Origin: CATOSP01 sp965237775
GTDB lineage: Bacteria > Chloroflexota > Dehalococcoidia > Lucifugimonadales > UBA3495
Direction of reading: 5' to 3'
Length of the DNA: 64,000 bases
NCBI GenBank assembly: GCA_965237775.1
Contig: OZ250155.1
Location: 2,046,001-2,110,000, forward strand
Position numbers and translations under genes: made by a program. The notes under the pieces were generated by a model that searched no databases, was not told the DNA's origin, and saw only the letters and a list, made by a program, of their open reading frames with translations. Below are positions 16,599-25,131 of this stretch, piece after piece (the stretch's first letter is position 1; each line of letters starts with the position of its first letter).

Positions 16599-16723
16599 CC
16601 GTTCTTCAGGACTGTCTGATACGTTGAAACGCTGCGGTCTCAAAAACCGGTGGGGTGGAAACGTCCAGACACTCTGCGAGGACAGTAGGAAACGCCCAGG
16701 AACCCGGCGGCACAGCGGGTCAA

Positions 16724-16972
16724 TCAGCTGGCCGGGCTGTCCTTCGGAGTCTCGGCGTCCTCGCCGCGGCGCTGTGGTCTCAACGGGCGCTGGGTCGAAC
16801 GCTTCAGCCGGGGCGCGGTGAAAGTGTCCGACTTGAAGGAAAATGTGGTCAACTGGCGCTGCGCCGGATTGCCGCAGGCATCGCATGGGGCGGGGTCGTC
16901 CGCCTTGGAAACCGAACGCATAATGTCGAATTCTTTATCGCATTCTGCGCAATAATATTCGTAGATCGGCAT
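16724..16972 (-). CDS. FmdB-family zinc-ribbon protein
   Basis: An 82-residue protein starting MPIYEYYCAECDKEFDIMRS, with CxxC pairs at C8/C11 and C30/C33 (APCDACG) forming a zinc ribbon. FmdB-type proteins are putative regulators first noted near formamidase/amidase genes. The basic C-terminus from residue 53 (APRLKRSTQRPLRPQRRGED) is low-complexity. It is divergent from the FAD oxidoreductase gene with a 151-bp shared upstream region. Confidence 0.85.
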   Translation of the reverse strand: MPIYEYYCAECDKEFDIMRSVSKADDPAPCDACGNPAQRQLTTFSFKSDTFTAPRLKRSTQRPLRPQRRGEDAETPKDSPAS

Positions 16973-17123
16973 GTCTACCCCCTCAGATCTGTCTAAATTC
17001 TACTCGGAGCCTGGCAAGAATGTCACGCAGCTTCGTAGTTCTAATCTTTCCATGTCTTAAGCCTTAATTCTCGTTCGCAGCCCGGTTTTGATAAGATCAA
17101 ATTCCTAACACGGAGGTGTCCCA

Positions 17124-18251
17124 ATGGCGGAAACCAGCGACGTAGTGATTATCGGAGGCGGCGCGGCCGGAAGCGCGGTCGCATATTACCTCTCCCTGGC
17201 GGGAGTGGAATCGACCATCGTCGAAAAGGAGGGTGTCGCCAGCCAGGCATCGGGCTTTTCAGCCGGCGGCCTGAACCCCCTTCAAGGCGCTGAGATACCT
17301 GGTAGGTTGGGAGCCCTGGCCTGGGAGTCCTACCGCCTCCATTTGACCCTATGGGAGGAGCTTCCGGAAGAGACTGGGATCGGATACGACGGACGGGTGA
17401 TGTCCTCCATTCGTCTGGCTTTTGAAGAGTCCGAACTTCCTGAACTACAGGAAACCCTTGACATCTTCAGCTGCGCTACTGGCTTCGAAGCCCAATGGCT
17501 GGACCCCAGCGAAGTTTCGGCCTTGGAACCACGTGTAACCACCAAATCGATCAGGGCCCTATTGACCAGGGGCAACGCGGCCCTAGATAGCCAAAGGTAC
17601 ACCCTGGCACTTGTGGAAGCGGCGAAGAAACGGGGCGCATCGGTCCGCCAGGGAGAGATTCAGGGCCTTGAGACCTCCGGCGAGCGCGTCACCGGCGTCA
17701 AATTGACTGAAGGTTCGATATCCTGCGGACTAGTAGTCCTGGCAATGGGCCCATGGTCGCGCCTGGCTGAACCCTGGCTCGATACATACATCCCTGTAGA
17801 CCCTCTGAAGGGCGAGATTCTACGAATGGAATCCCCCGGACCGCCCATCCAGCACGACATATCGGGCGGCTGCGGCTCCACCTACTCTAAACCTGACGGC
17901 CTGGTCTGGTGCGGAGTGACTGAGGAATGGAAAGGCTTCGATAAGACTTTGACCGATTCGGCTGAGAAATCCATCCGCGACCGGGCGGTGCGATTGGTCC
18001 CTGACCTTGCCGGCGCCAGGATAGCCTTGCACACGGCTTGCCTCCGGCCCGTCACTCCCGATTGGCTGCCCATAATCGGCCAACCCCCCGGCTGGGGGAA
18101 CGTATACCTGGCCACCGGAGCGGGTAAGAAAGGCGTGCTGCTCAGCCCAGGCATGGGAAAGGCGTTAGCTGGACTGATTTGCCACGGCGAAACCAGTCTC
18201 CCCATCGGCGGCTTCGGCCCGGAACGGTTCGCGGCTATGGGCGCGGCTTAA
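17124..18251 (+). CDS. FAD-dependent oxidoreductase (DAO family)
   Basis: A 375-residue protein of the glycine/D-amino-acid oxidase family. The FAD-binding Rossmann motif VVIIGGGAAGSAVAYYL is at residues 7-23, with Glu37 of TIVEKEG for ribose binding. QASGFSAGGLNP provides the FAD contact and the C-terminal VYLATGAGKKGVLLSPGMGK the second FAD segment. The substrate is unknown; members oxidise secondary or tertiary amino acids. GGAGGTG lies before ATG 17124. It is upstream of, and in line with, the cysS fusion gene 63 bp away. Confidence 0.88.
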   Translation: MAETSDVVIIGGGAAGSAVAYYLSLAGVESTIVEKEGVASQASGFSAGGLNPLQGAEIPGRLGALAWESYRLHLTLWEELPEETGIGYDGRVMSSIRLAFEESELPELQETLDIFSCATGFEAQWLDPSEVSALEPRVTTKSIRALLTRGNAALDSQRYTLALVEAAKKRGASVRQGEIQGLETSGERVTGVKLTEGSISCGLVVLAMGPWSRLAEPWLDTYIPVDPLKGEILRMESPGPPIQHDISGGCGSTYSKPDGLVWCGVTEEWKGFDKTLTDSAEKSIRDRAVRLVPDLAGARIALHTACLRPVTPDWLPIIGQPPGWGNVYLATGAGKKGVLLSPGMGKALAGLICHGETSLPIGGFGPERFAAMGAA

Positions 18252-18314
18252 TGCAAAACAGTCCTGGAACGTGCTAAACTTCCCCGTACACCCACGGCGG
18301 AAGGGGGCCTCGTT

Positions 18315-20516
18315 TTGCTGCGAATTTACAACACATTGACCAAACAGACCGAAGAGATAAAGCCGATCAAACCGGATTCGGTCACCATGTACACCTGTGG
18401 GCCCACCGTCTACCGCGACGCCCACATAGGCAATTTGCGCACCTACATGATGGCCGACTGGATCCGCCGGGTCATCCAGGCCAACGGGTACGAAGTCTAC
18501 CAGATCAAGAACATCACCGACGTGGGCCACATGCGTCAAGAACTAGTGGAGGCCGGCGGTGATAAGGTTATCCTGGCGGCCCTTTCCGAGGGCCGCACGG
18601 TGGAAGACATTACCCAGCACTACGCCGGCCTGTTCCACCGAGACGAAGCCCGCCTGAACATCTTGCCCGCCCATGTGTATCCTTGGGCTACTGGACACAT
18701 CCCAGAGATGGTGTCCATGGTCGAGACCCTAATGGGCAACGAATTCGCCTACGAAAAGGGCGGCAACATTTACTTCGATGTCGCCCGCTTCACCGAATAC
18801 GGAAAGCTCTCCCGCAACACCGGCGCGGACTTGTTGGAAGGAGTGCGGGCCGAGGCCGACCCCCTGAAAAAAGACCCCAGAGACTTCACCCTATGGAAGG
18901 CCGCCGAGCCAGGCCGGGACTACAAGTGGGGCAGCCCCTGGGGCGACGGCTTCCCCGGCTGGCATATCGAGTGTTCCGCCATGGCCCACAAATACCTGGG
19001 CGAAGAGTTCGACATCCATACCGGCGGTGTCGACAACATTTTCCCGCACCACGAAGACGAGATTGCCCAGAGCGAGGCCGCCTTTGGCCATCCACACGTC
19101 CGCTACTGGGTACACGCCCAGCACCTGCTCGCCGACGGAGCCAAGATGGCCAAGTCATCGGGCAATGTGTTCCTCATCGAAGAGCTGATTTCCCGGGGCT
19201 TTGACCCTCTCTCATTCCGCTACCTTTGCATGACCGTCAGGTACCGGCACAGGATGAATTTCACGTTCAACTCCCTTCGCGCGGCGGAAAAGGCCCTCAC
19301 CAATCTTCGCAACCGGGTTTGGGTCTGGCAGACCCAGGCCGGAGCGGCGGGGCCCCAGGAAGCCGTGGAGAATTGGCGGCGAAGGTTCTGGGAACTGGTG
19401 GAAAACGACCTGGACCTACCCGGAGCCCTCGCATTGACCTGGGAGATGTCCCGCTCAGAGTTGCCCCCAGTCGACAAGCTTGGGCTGCTCCTGGAGTTCG
19501 ATAAGATTTTCGGTCTGGACTTGGACAAGGTCCCGGCGGCCTACGAGGTCCCTGAGTTGGTCGGCGCAACCGTCGGTGAGCGGAGCAGCTTGAGGCTACA
19601 GTCCAACTTTCAACATGCGGACGCCCTGCGTGACAATGTGCTTTCCCAGGGATTCATGGTGGAGGACACCGCCGCGGCGTCACGCATACGGCCTAAGACT
19701 GCCTTGGAGAAACAGAACGAGTTATGGGCGTCGGTCTCGTCTTCCAGAGAGGTGGAATCTTTCTTGGACCGGCCTTCACGGTACGATTTTACCTTCATCC
19801 TCAACGCGTACAGCCATCCGTGGGATGTTCAGCGGTGCGTGACCAGCATGCAACGCTATCCCAGTAGATTCTCCAGCGAAATCATAGTCGTCGACAACGG
19901 CTCCACGGACGGCACGGGAGAGTGGTTGGAAGAGTTTCAGGCGAGTCACGACTCGGTCCGAGTAATCCATTGCGACCACAACGTAGGCGATGCCGCGGGG
20001 AAGAACATCGCCATCAAGCAAAGCCTGGGCAAGAACGTGATCATCCTCGACGGTTCAGCGGAAGTAGTCGGTGAGATACTGGACACCATTTCCGAGAAGC
20101 TGTCCGACGATTCAGTGGGTATATTCGGTCCGTTTGGGCTAACCACCGACGACCTGCAACACTTCCACGAAGAGGTTGACCAGGGTGACGCGGACGCCAT
20201 GCAAGCCTATTGCATGACATTCCGCAGGGACAGGGTCAACGATGTCGGGTTGATGCGGGAGTGTTTCCGCTTCTACCGCAACTTGGACATCGACTATTGC
20301 TTCCAATTCAAGGACAAGGGATACCGTGTGGTGGCCGATGCCACCCTCCCTCTGGTCCGCCACGAACACCGTCTCTGGACCGAGTTGGACGAAGGTCAAC
20401 GCGACGAACTTAGCCGCAAAAATTTCGGCAGATTCCTCCGGCGCTGGGGCAACCGCCCGGACCTGCTGATCACCGCCGGTGGCCAGGGTTTCGGCAACAC
20501 TTTCTTCCACCACTAA
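18315..20516 (+). CDS. cysS: Cysteinyl-tRNA synthetase fused to a family 2 glycosyltransferase-like domain
   Basis: A 733-residue single ORF. Residues 1 to about 475 are a full CysRS: zinc ligand C28 in YTCGP, HIGN at 37-40, GWHIECSAM with C220, FPHHEDE at 244-250, KMAKS at 277-281, and an anticodon-region helix bundle ending near FQHADALRDNVLSQGF (432-447). From about 491 a GT-A domain begins: DFTFILNAY, EIIVVDNGSTDGTGEWLEEF (523-542), NVGDAAGKNIAI, and a C-terminal LVRHEHRLW. The usual DxD metal motif position reads LDG (578-580), so transferase activity is uncertain. Start TTG 18315 has AAGGGGG upstream and gives the normal CysRS N-terminus. The fusion is uninterrupted; no stop or frameshift lies at the junction. 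CysRS activity is confident, the added domain's role unknown. Confidence 0.92.
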   Translation: MLRIYNTLTKQTEEIKPIKPDSVTMYTCGPTVYRDAHIGNLRTYMMADWIRRVIQANGYEVYQIKNITDVGHMRQELVEAGGDKVILAALSEGRTVEDITQHYAGLFHRDEARLNILPAHVYPWATGHIPEMVSMVETLMGNEFAYEKGGNIYFDVARFTEYGKLSRNTGADLLEGVRAEADPLKKDPRDFTLWKAAEPGRDYKWGSPWGDGFPGWHIECSAMAHKYLGEEFDIHTGGVDNIFPHHEDEIAQSEAAFGHPHVRYWVHAQHLLADGAKMAKSSGNVFLIEELISRGFDPLSFRYLCMTVRYRHRMNFTFNSLRAAEKALTNLRNRVWVWQTQAGAAGPQEAVENWRRRFWELVENDLDLPGALALTWEMSRSELPPVDKLGLLLEFDKIFGLDLDKVPAAYEVPELVGATVGERSSLRLQSNFQHADALRDNVLSQGFMVEDTAAASRIRPKTALEKQNELWASVSSSREVESFLDRPSRYDFTFILNAYSHPWDVQRCVTSMQRYPSRFSSEIIVVDNGSTDGTGEWLEEFQASHDSVRVIHCDHNVGDAAGKNIAIKQSLGKNVIILDGSAEVVGEILDTISEKLSDDSVGIFGPFGLTTDDLQHFHEEVDQGDADAMQAYCMTFRRDRVNDVGLMRECFRFYRNLDIDYCFQFKDKGYRVVADATLPLVRHEHRLWTELDEGQRDELSRKNFGRFLRRWGNRPDLLITAGGQGFGNTFFHH

Positions 20517-20885
20517 CCCGGCGTCTACCGGTCCCTCTCTGACCTCGGAATTCAGCGTGAATCATCTTCCGTATTCGGTCGGTATGGACCGGGATGGTCT
20601 TCGTTTGACTGGACCGCGGACGAATTATGCGAGTCTTTACGATTTGATCATCAAAATGGCCCGACGATACCCGTCAGATTATTAACCGACTGTTAACGAA
20701 GAGAGGCACTTGCCGCATGGGCGGGTGCTACGGAACCTGCTTCACTTAATGAGTTATCCACGCATTTTCCGACCTATCCACGCTCGGATTTCGCCCTTGA
20801 CCACGCCTACGGGTAATGCTAAATTCGTCACCAACCCAAGTATAGGCGGCCAGCGCTCATCTAGCTCGCGCAAGAGCCCCCAACC
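20517..20885. other. 369-bp intergenic region upstream of meaB
   Basis: No gene was seen. It contains TTATCCACG (20754-20762) and CTATCCACG (20774-20782), one and two changes from the DnaA-box consensus, and a promoter at 20797-20825. No tRNA or terminator was found. Confidence 0.55.
20797..20825 (+). promoter_or_regulatory. Putative sigma70 promoter of meaB
   Basis: TTGACC (20797-20802) and TAAATT (20820-20825) with a 17-bp spacer place the transcript start near 20832, about 54 bases before the ATG at 20886. Confidence 0.4.
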
Positions 20886-21866
20886 ATGATTGAAGTATCC
20901 AAGAGGCTTTTGGCCGGAGACAGGCGAGTGCTGTCGAGGGTCCTCTCTCAACTCGAGAGCGGAGACCCCTCAGCCTCTGAGATTCTCGAAGAGGTAGACC
21001 GCCACACTGGGGCGGCTTACACCATTGGCATCACGGGTCCCCCGGGCGCTGGGAAAAGCACCATAGTCGACCAGCTTATCGGGGTCCTGAGGCGGGAGGG
21101 CAAGACCGTGGGAGTCCTGGGGGTGGACCCCACGAGCCCCTATTCAGGTGGGGCATTGCTCGGCGACCGCATTAGAATGCAGCGCCATTATCTCGACCCG
21201 GGCGTATTCATCCGCAGCGTGGCAACCAGAGGCCAATCCGGTGGGCTCCCTCGGATCGTGAAGGGCATGGCCAGACTGCTTGACGCCGCCAATAACGATG
21301 TCGTGTTGGTCGAAACTGTGGGTGTTGGACAGACGGAGTTGGGAATTATGGGGGTCGCGGATACAGTCCTGGTGGCCACAACCCCCGAGTCAGGAGACGC
21401 AATACAAGCCCTGAAGGCGGGGATCATGGAGATCGCCGACATCTACGTGGTCAACAAAGCAGACCGTGAAGGCGCCAACCAGATAGCGGCGGCCATTACC
21501 GCGATGCTCAAGATCGGACCAACTCACCCAACCTGGCTCCCTCCAGTGGTCCTGACCCAGGCCCTATCGGGCGAAGGAATCCCGGAACTCTGGAATAAAG
21601 TCCAGGAACACCGGGACTACATCAACGGTTCCGGAGAGTTGGACCGGAAACGGACCGAACGGCGGAAGGCTGAGTTCGTTGAGACTGTCCACGAAGAATT
21701 AGGCCGTCGGCTCAGAGCAATGCTAGGAGCCGACCCGGAACTCATGGCGAACCTGGAGCAAATCGCGGCGAGAGAGGCGGAGCCATATTCGGCCGCCCTG
21801 GAATACCTTGCTTCATCTGAAGGGCCGGTCCACTGGAACACCCCCCCGGCCTCGCTGGATGGCTAA
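20886..21866 (+). CDS. meaB: MeaB/ArgK-type G3E GTPase, methylmalonyl-CoA mutase chaperone
   Basis: A 326-residue SIMIBI-class GTPase. The P-loop GPPGAGKST is at 51-59, GVDPTSPYSGGALLGDRIRM is the switch I/Mg segment, VETVGVGQTELG is switch II, and VVNKADREGANQ supplies the NKxD base-specificity motif. MeaB protects and reloads adenosylcobalamin in methylmalonyl-CoA mutase, which implies a propionate/methylmalonyl-CoA route elsewhere in this genome; no mutase gene lies in the window. The C-terminal dimerisation arm is present. Confidence 0.93.
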   Translation: MIEVSKRLLAGDRRVLSRVLSQLESGDPSASEILEEVDRHTGAAYTIGITGPPGAGKSTIVDQLIGVLRREGKTVGVLGVDPTSPYSGGALLGDRIRMQRHYLDPGVFIRSVATRGQSGGLPRIVKGMARLLDAANNDVVLVETVGVGQTELGIMGVADTVLVATTPESGDAIQALKAGIMEIADIYVVNKADREGANQIAAAITAMLKIGPTHPTWLPPVVLTQALSGEGIPELWNKVQEHRDYINGSGELDRKRTERRKAEFVETVHEELGRRLRAMLGADPELMANLEQIAAREAEPYSAALEYLASSEGPVHWNTPPASLDG

Positions 21867-21936
21867 CCTAGTCAGTCCGCCTGGTCCTCGGACCAGTCCA
21901 CGCTTTCCCATAATTAGCATCACGCGGAGAGACAAT

Positions 21937-22572
21937 ATGATCTTTGGGGTGGATCTTAGAGCCTCACCAACTCGGCCAACTTCAGTAGCGGGACTTGACC
22001 ACAACGGCCGCCTATGCTCCCTCGCCTCCATAAGCCAGGACGAGGAGATCGCCGGCATCGGGAAGAAAGACCAGTCCAGTCTTATAGCGATTGGGTCCCC
22101 TCTCAGCCTGCCGAAGGGGCTTTGCTGCTTGGAGGCCACCTGCCCCTGCGAGACAGATATCCCTCAATCCAAGGGGCGTCAGGCGGAGATGGAACTCGCC
22201 CGGATGAAGATAAGCTGCTTCTTTACTAACAAGCGGTCAATCATGAGGACGTTGATCTACCGGGGCATTACAGTCGCCAATCAGCTTCGGAGTAGGGGGC
22301 ACAAGGTGATCGAGGTATACCCGCACGGGTCCAAGGTGATCCTGTTCGGTGACCGCATTCCACCCAAGAAGAGCCCCGAAACCCTGCCGTTCATGAAGGA
22401 CCATCTGAGCCCGTTGGTGGACGGCCTGGACCCTCACCTTAAGACCCTGGACGGGAACCGATGCAACGCGATTCTCAACGCGTACACCGGACTACTGCAC
22501 CACCAGGAAGAAACGGACTCCCTGGGTACCGAAGATGAAGGTTGGGTCGTATTGCCTCGCCTGCCCAGGTAG
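21937..22572 (+). CDS. DUF429 protein (predicted RNase H-like nuclease)
   Basis: A 211-residue protein resembling DUF429: GVDLRASPTRPTSVAGLD opens with the Asp of an RNase H-like first strand, followed by LIAIGSPLSLPKG (usually IDAPL/IDSPL), EVYPHGS and the C-terminal CNAILNAYTGLLHH. In typical members the second strand Asp is conserved; here it reads IAIGSPL, with Gly. The start is ATG 21937 (GCGGAGAG upstream), not the longer open frame that overlaps meaB by 59 bases. Function is unknown. Confidence 0.72.
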   Translation: MIFGVDLRASPTRPTSVAGLDHNGRLCSLASISQDEEIAGIGKKDQSSLIAIGSPLSLPKGLCCLEATCPCETDIPQSKGRQAEMELARMKISCFFTNKRSIMRTLIYRGITVANQLRSRGHKVIEVYPHGSKVILFGDRIPPKKSPETLPFMKDHLSPLVDGLDPHLKTLDGNRCNAILNAYTGLLHHQEETDSLGTEDEGWVVLPRLPR

Positions 22573-22588
22573 GACCGGGAAGGGCCTC

Positions 22589-22610
22589 GGCCGCCCGGCA
22601 GCGGGCGGCC
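22589..22610. terminator. Strong hairpin between convergent genes
   Basis: GGCCGCCCG and CGGGCGGCC form a perfect 9-bp GC stem with a four-base loop, between the DUF429 stop (22572) and the slipin stop (22638). No T-run follows on either strand, so it is an atypical terminator or a transcript-end protecting hairpin. Confidence 0.4.
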
Positions 22611-22637
22611 ATTACCAACAGATCGCCCCGTATGCCT

Positions 22638-23501
22638 CTAGCCGGAGTTGGAGTTCTCCTCTCCCCCGTTACCCATCCGCAACAACGGCGACAGCATCGA
22701 AGTAAACTCCATGGGGAATATCCACTTGGTGGATGGGCTGGCGCCCAGTGATTTCAAGGTATCGAAGTACTGAAGGCTCATGGTCTTGGAGTCTACGGTA
22801 TTGGCCACCTGGAAGATCCGGTCAAGAGCGTCGCTGAAGCCCTGAGCCCGCAATATCTGGGCCTGCTGATCGCCTTCTGCCTGTAGGATCTCCGCCTGAC
22901 GGTCTCCCTCGGCCTTGAGGATTTCCGCTTGCTTCTCTCCCTCGGCCCGGTTGATCTGCGCCTGCCGTTGTCCCTCGGACTCGGTGATATCCGCGGTCTT
23001 GATGGCGGCGGCGGACTTTTCCCGCTCCATCGCTTGTTTCACTCCGGGGGGCGGGTCGATCTCGTTGACGGCAACGCCCTGGACCTTGACGCCCCATCGG
23101 CCCGTGTTCTCGTCCAGGGCAACCTGTAGCTGGTTCTGAATCCTCTCCCTCTCGGCCAAGGCGTCGGCCAGGGTGATATTACCGATTATCGATCTGAGTT
23201 CAGCAACCGCCAGGTTTCGCACCGCGGAACGATGGTCCGCCACCTGCAGCACGGCCCGGTCTGCCTGGTCATCCACAACTCGGTAGTAAAGGACGAAGTC
23301 CAGGTCCACGACCACGTTGTCCCTGGTGATGTACTTCTGGGTGGGCACCCGGTCCACCTGTTCCCGGGTGTCCACAACTCGGCCCGAAAACACAAGCGGG
23401 ACAAGGAACCGGAACCCCGGTTGCGCCACGCTGGCGAACCGGCCAAATTTCAGGACCACCATGCGCTCGTACTGTTTGACTATGACGATCCCCGTTGCCA
23501 T
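22638..23501 (-). CDS. SPFH/Band 7 protein (slipin/stomatin-like)
   Basis: A 287-residue Band 7 protein. It begins MATGIVIVKQYERMVVLKFG without a clear transmembrane helix. The PHB domain covers VVDTREQVDRVPTQKYITRD, VDLDFVLYYRV and ALAERERIQ. A long coiled coil follows with repeated EGEKQAEILKAEGDRQAEIL units (about 195-235). Such proteins scaffold membrane microdomains and usually pair with NfeD, which is encoded 26 bp upstream here in the same direction. Membrane attachment would have to come from NfeD or from hydrophobic insertion. Confidence 0.9.
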   Translation of the reverse strand: MATGIVIVKQYERMVVLKFGRFASVAQPGFRFLVPLVFSGRVVDTREQVDRVPTQKYITRDNVVVDLDFVLYYRVVDDQADRAVLQVADHRSAVRNLAVAELRSIIGNITLADALAERERIQNQLQVALDENTGRWGVKVQGVAVNEIDPPPGVKQAMEREKSAAAIKTADITESEGQRQAQINRAEGEKQAEILKAEGDRQAEILQAEGDQQAQILRAQGFSDALDRIFQVANTVDSKTMSLQYFDTLKSLGASPSTKWIFPMEFTSMLSPLLRMGNGGEENSNSG

Positions 23502-23527
23502 ATTCGCCTCCCTAAGCCCAGTAGATT

Positions 23528-24874
23528 TCAGATTTCTGTCGCGTCTAGCCGAATCACAGTTAGAACAACGCCGTTGACGTCGATAACTATTACCGGTTCG
23601 TCCTTACCGATAACGCTACCACCCTCGCTCACGGCTGTCCAGTTTTCCTCACTCACACGCACAAGACCCCTGGGCTGCAATGGGCTGACCACCACACCCA
23701 CTTTCCCCAATAGCGAGTTGGTGGTTGGCTGAAGGGTATCGTGCCGTGATTGCACGATCAGCCGGCCGACATATAAGACGGCAAATGCGAAGGTCACTCC
23801 CATTCCACCAAGCAACCAATAATTGACAGAGATCTTCGGAAGCGTCGGGGAAACGTCTCCAAATTGCGTGAACAATAGGAAACCACCGATGACGAAACTT
23901 ATGACCGCCGCAATCCCCAGCACGCCAAGTCCTGCGACCTGCACCTCCAAGAACACCAGCACTATCGCGAGTAAGACCAGGCCCACCCCAACCCAGTTGA
24001 CAGGTAGGTTGCCAAGGGCGAGAAACGCAAGCAATAAGCAGACGACGCCCACCACTCCTGGTCCGACTAGACCGGGACTGAACAGCTCGATTATTACCCC
24101 TAGTCCACCGACCGTCAGCAATATGAATGAGACGTTTGGATTGGAAATAAACTCCAGGAACCGCTCCAAGGGATTTTTGGAGAATTCTCGAATAGCCAGT
24201 CCTTCAAGGCGCATCGTCCTCGTTCCCGAAAGAGTCTCGGCCCGCCTCCCTTCCAGCATCTCCAACAGTTGTTCCAGATCATCGGCGATTAGGTCCACGA
24301 CATTCAGGTCTACCGCCTCTTTCGCGCTATAAGAGGCCGCGGTCAAGACGGTCTGTTCCAGCATTTTTTCGTTTCGCCCTCGCTCCTGGGCGATGCTGCG
24401 AATCAATGCCGCGGCATCGTTCTCGACTTTGCTGGCCAGGGTTTCCGGGATCTCTTCGCCGGTTGATGAGACCGGAGTGGCCGCTCCGATGTTGGTGCCG
24501 GGGGCCATCGCCGCGAAGTGAGCCGCGGCGGTGATGAAGGTCCCGGCGGAACCAGCCCGTGCCCCCGGCGGCGATACGTAGACCGCAACTGGGACCGGCG
24601 CGGCTAAGAGGTCCTCAACGATGTTGCGCGTTGATTCCAGCAGGCCGCCTGGCGTATCGAGCCGAATGACGAGCAAGGCCGCGCCATCGACTTCGGCCTG
24701 TTCCAGGGCTCGGGAGATGAAACGTTCCGCGACCAGGTTGATCACGCCTTCAACCTCCATGACTAGGACATGCCCGGTCTCGGCGCGGGCCAATTGAGGC
24801 CCGATGAGTCCTAATGAAAAGGACATCAGCCAGAGAATGATTAACACGGCGCGTAAGCGGGTGGACAGACACAT
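23528..24874 (-). CDS. NfeD-family membrane serine protease
   Basis: A long-form NfeD with an N-terminal ClpP/SppA-like protease domain, membrane helices and a C-terminal OB-fold. From ATG 24874, residues 1-31 are a signal peptide ending PQLARA. Ser109 in ARAGSAGTF and the Lys in YSAKEAVDL form the S49-type Ser-Lys dyad. Hydrophobic helices lie in FILLTVGGLGVIIEL, VGVVCLLLAFLAL and VGLVLLAIVLVFLEV. The OB domain includes LVRVSEENWTAVSEGG. The upstream ATG at 24937 would place 21 hydrophilic residues before the signal, so 24874 is preferred. Partner of the slipin downstream. Confidence 0.9.
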   Translation of the reverse strand: MCLSTRLRAVLIILWLMSFSLGLIGPQLARAETGHVLVMEVEGVINLVAERFISRALEQAEVDGAALLVIRLDTPGGLLESTRNIVEDLLAAPVPVAVYVSPPGARAGSAGTFITAAAHFAAMAPGTNIGAATPVSSTGEEIPETLASKVENDAAALIRSIAQERGRNEKMLEQTVLTAASYSAKEAVDLNVVDLIADDLEQLLEMLEGRRAETLSGTRTMRLEGLAIREFSKNPLERFLEFISNPNVSFILLTVGGLGVIIELFSPGLVGPGVVGVVCLLLAFLALGNLPVNWVGVGLVLLAIVLVFLEVQVAGLGVLGIAAVISFVIGGFLLFTQFGDVSPTLPKISVNYWLLGGMGVTFAFAVLYVGRLIVQSRHDTLQPTTNSLLGKVGVVVSPLQPRGLVRVSEENWTAVSEGGSVIGKDEPVIVIDVNGVVLTVIRLDATEI

Positions 24875-25076
24875 CGCGGCCTCTCGAAAACGGTCTGAGT
24901 ACCTGGCAAGCGTCCATCTATATGATGGGAAGCGCAATAGACGTTGTCAAACAATGCTCTCCTCTGCTCATGGGCATTCGATAGTCGCCGTATCCACTCA
25001 GGACGAGTGGGGTTGGCTGCTACATCGGTTATTGACCGTGAAAACTGAAGGACCCCGGAGCTATATCTGGCCATTC

Positions 25077-25104
25077 TTGACAAGGTCTGACCGGCGTGTA
25101 TAAT
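25077..25104 (+). promoter_or_regulatory. Consensus sigma70 promoter of the GntR gene
   Basis: A perfect TTGACA (25077-25082) and perfect TATAAT (25099-25104) are separated by 16 bp, the best promoter in the window. Transcription should start near 25111, downstream of the ATG at 25103 that overlaps the -10 box, so that ATG would not be in the mRNA. Confidence 0.75.
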
Positions 25105-25131
25105 GTGCTCAATCGTAAATTGGTCTGACCA
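25083..25131. promoter_or_regulatory. Two FadR-family operator-like boxes
   Basis: GGTCTGACC occurs at 25084-25092, between the -35 and -10 boxes, and again inside TGGTCTGACCA at 25121-25131, about ten bases after the predicted transcript start. TGGTNNNACCA is the operator pattern of PdhR/LldR-type FadR-family regulators. The layout fits autorepression by the adjacent regulator. Confidence 0.65.

Noticed and set aside
20754..20782. Two DnaA-box-like nonamers (TTATCCACG, CTATCCACG) suggesting an origin
   Set aside because: Only two imperfect boxes, no AT-rich unwinding region and no dnaA or dnaN nearby.
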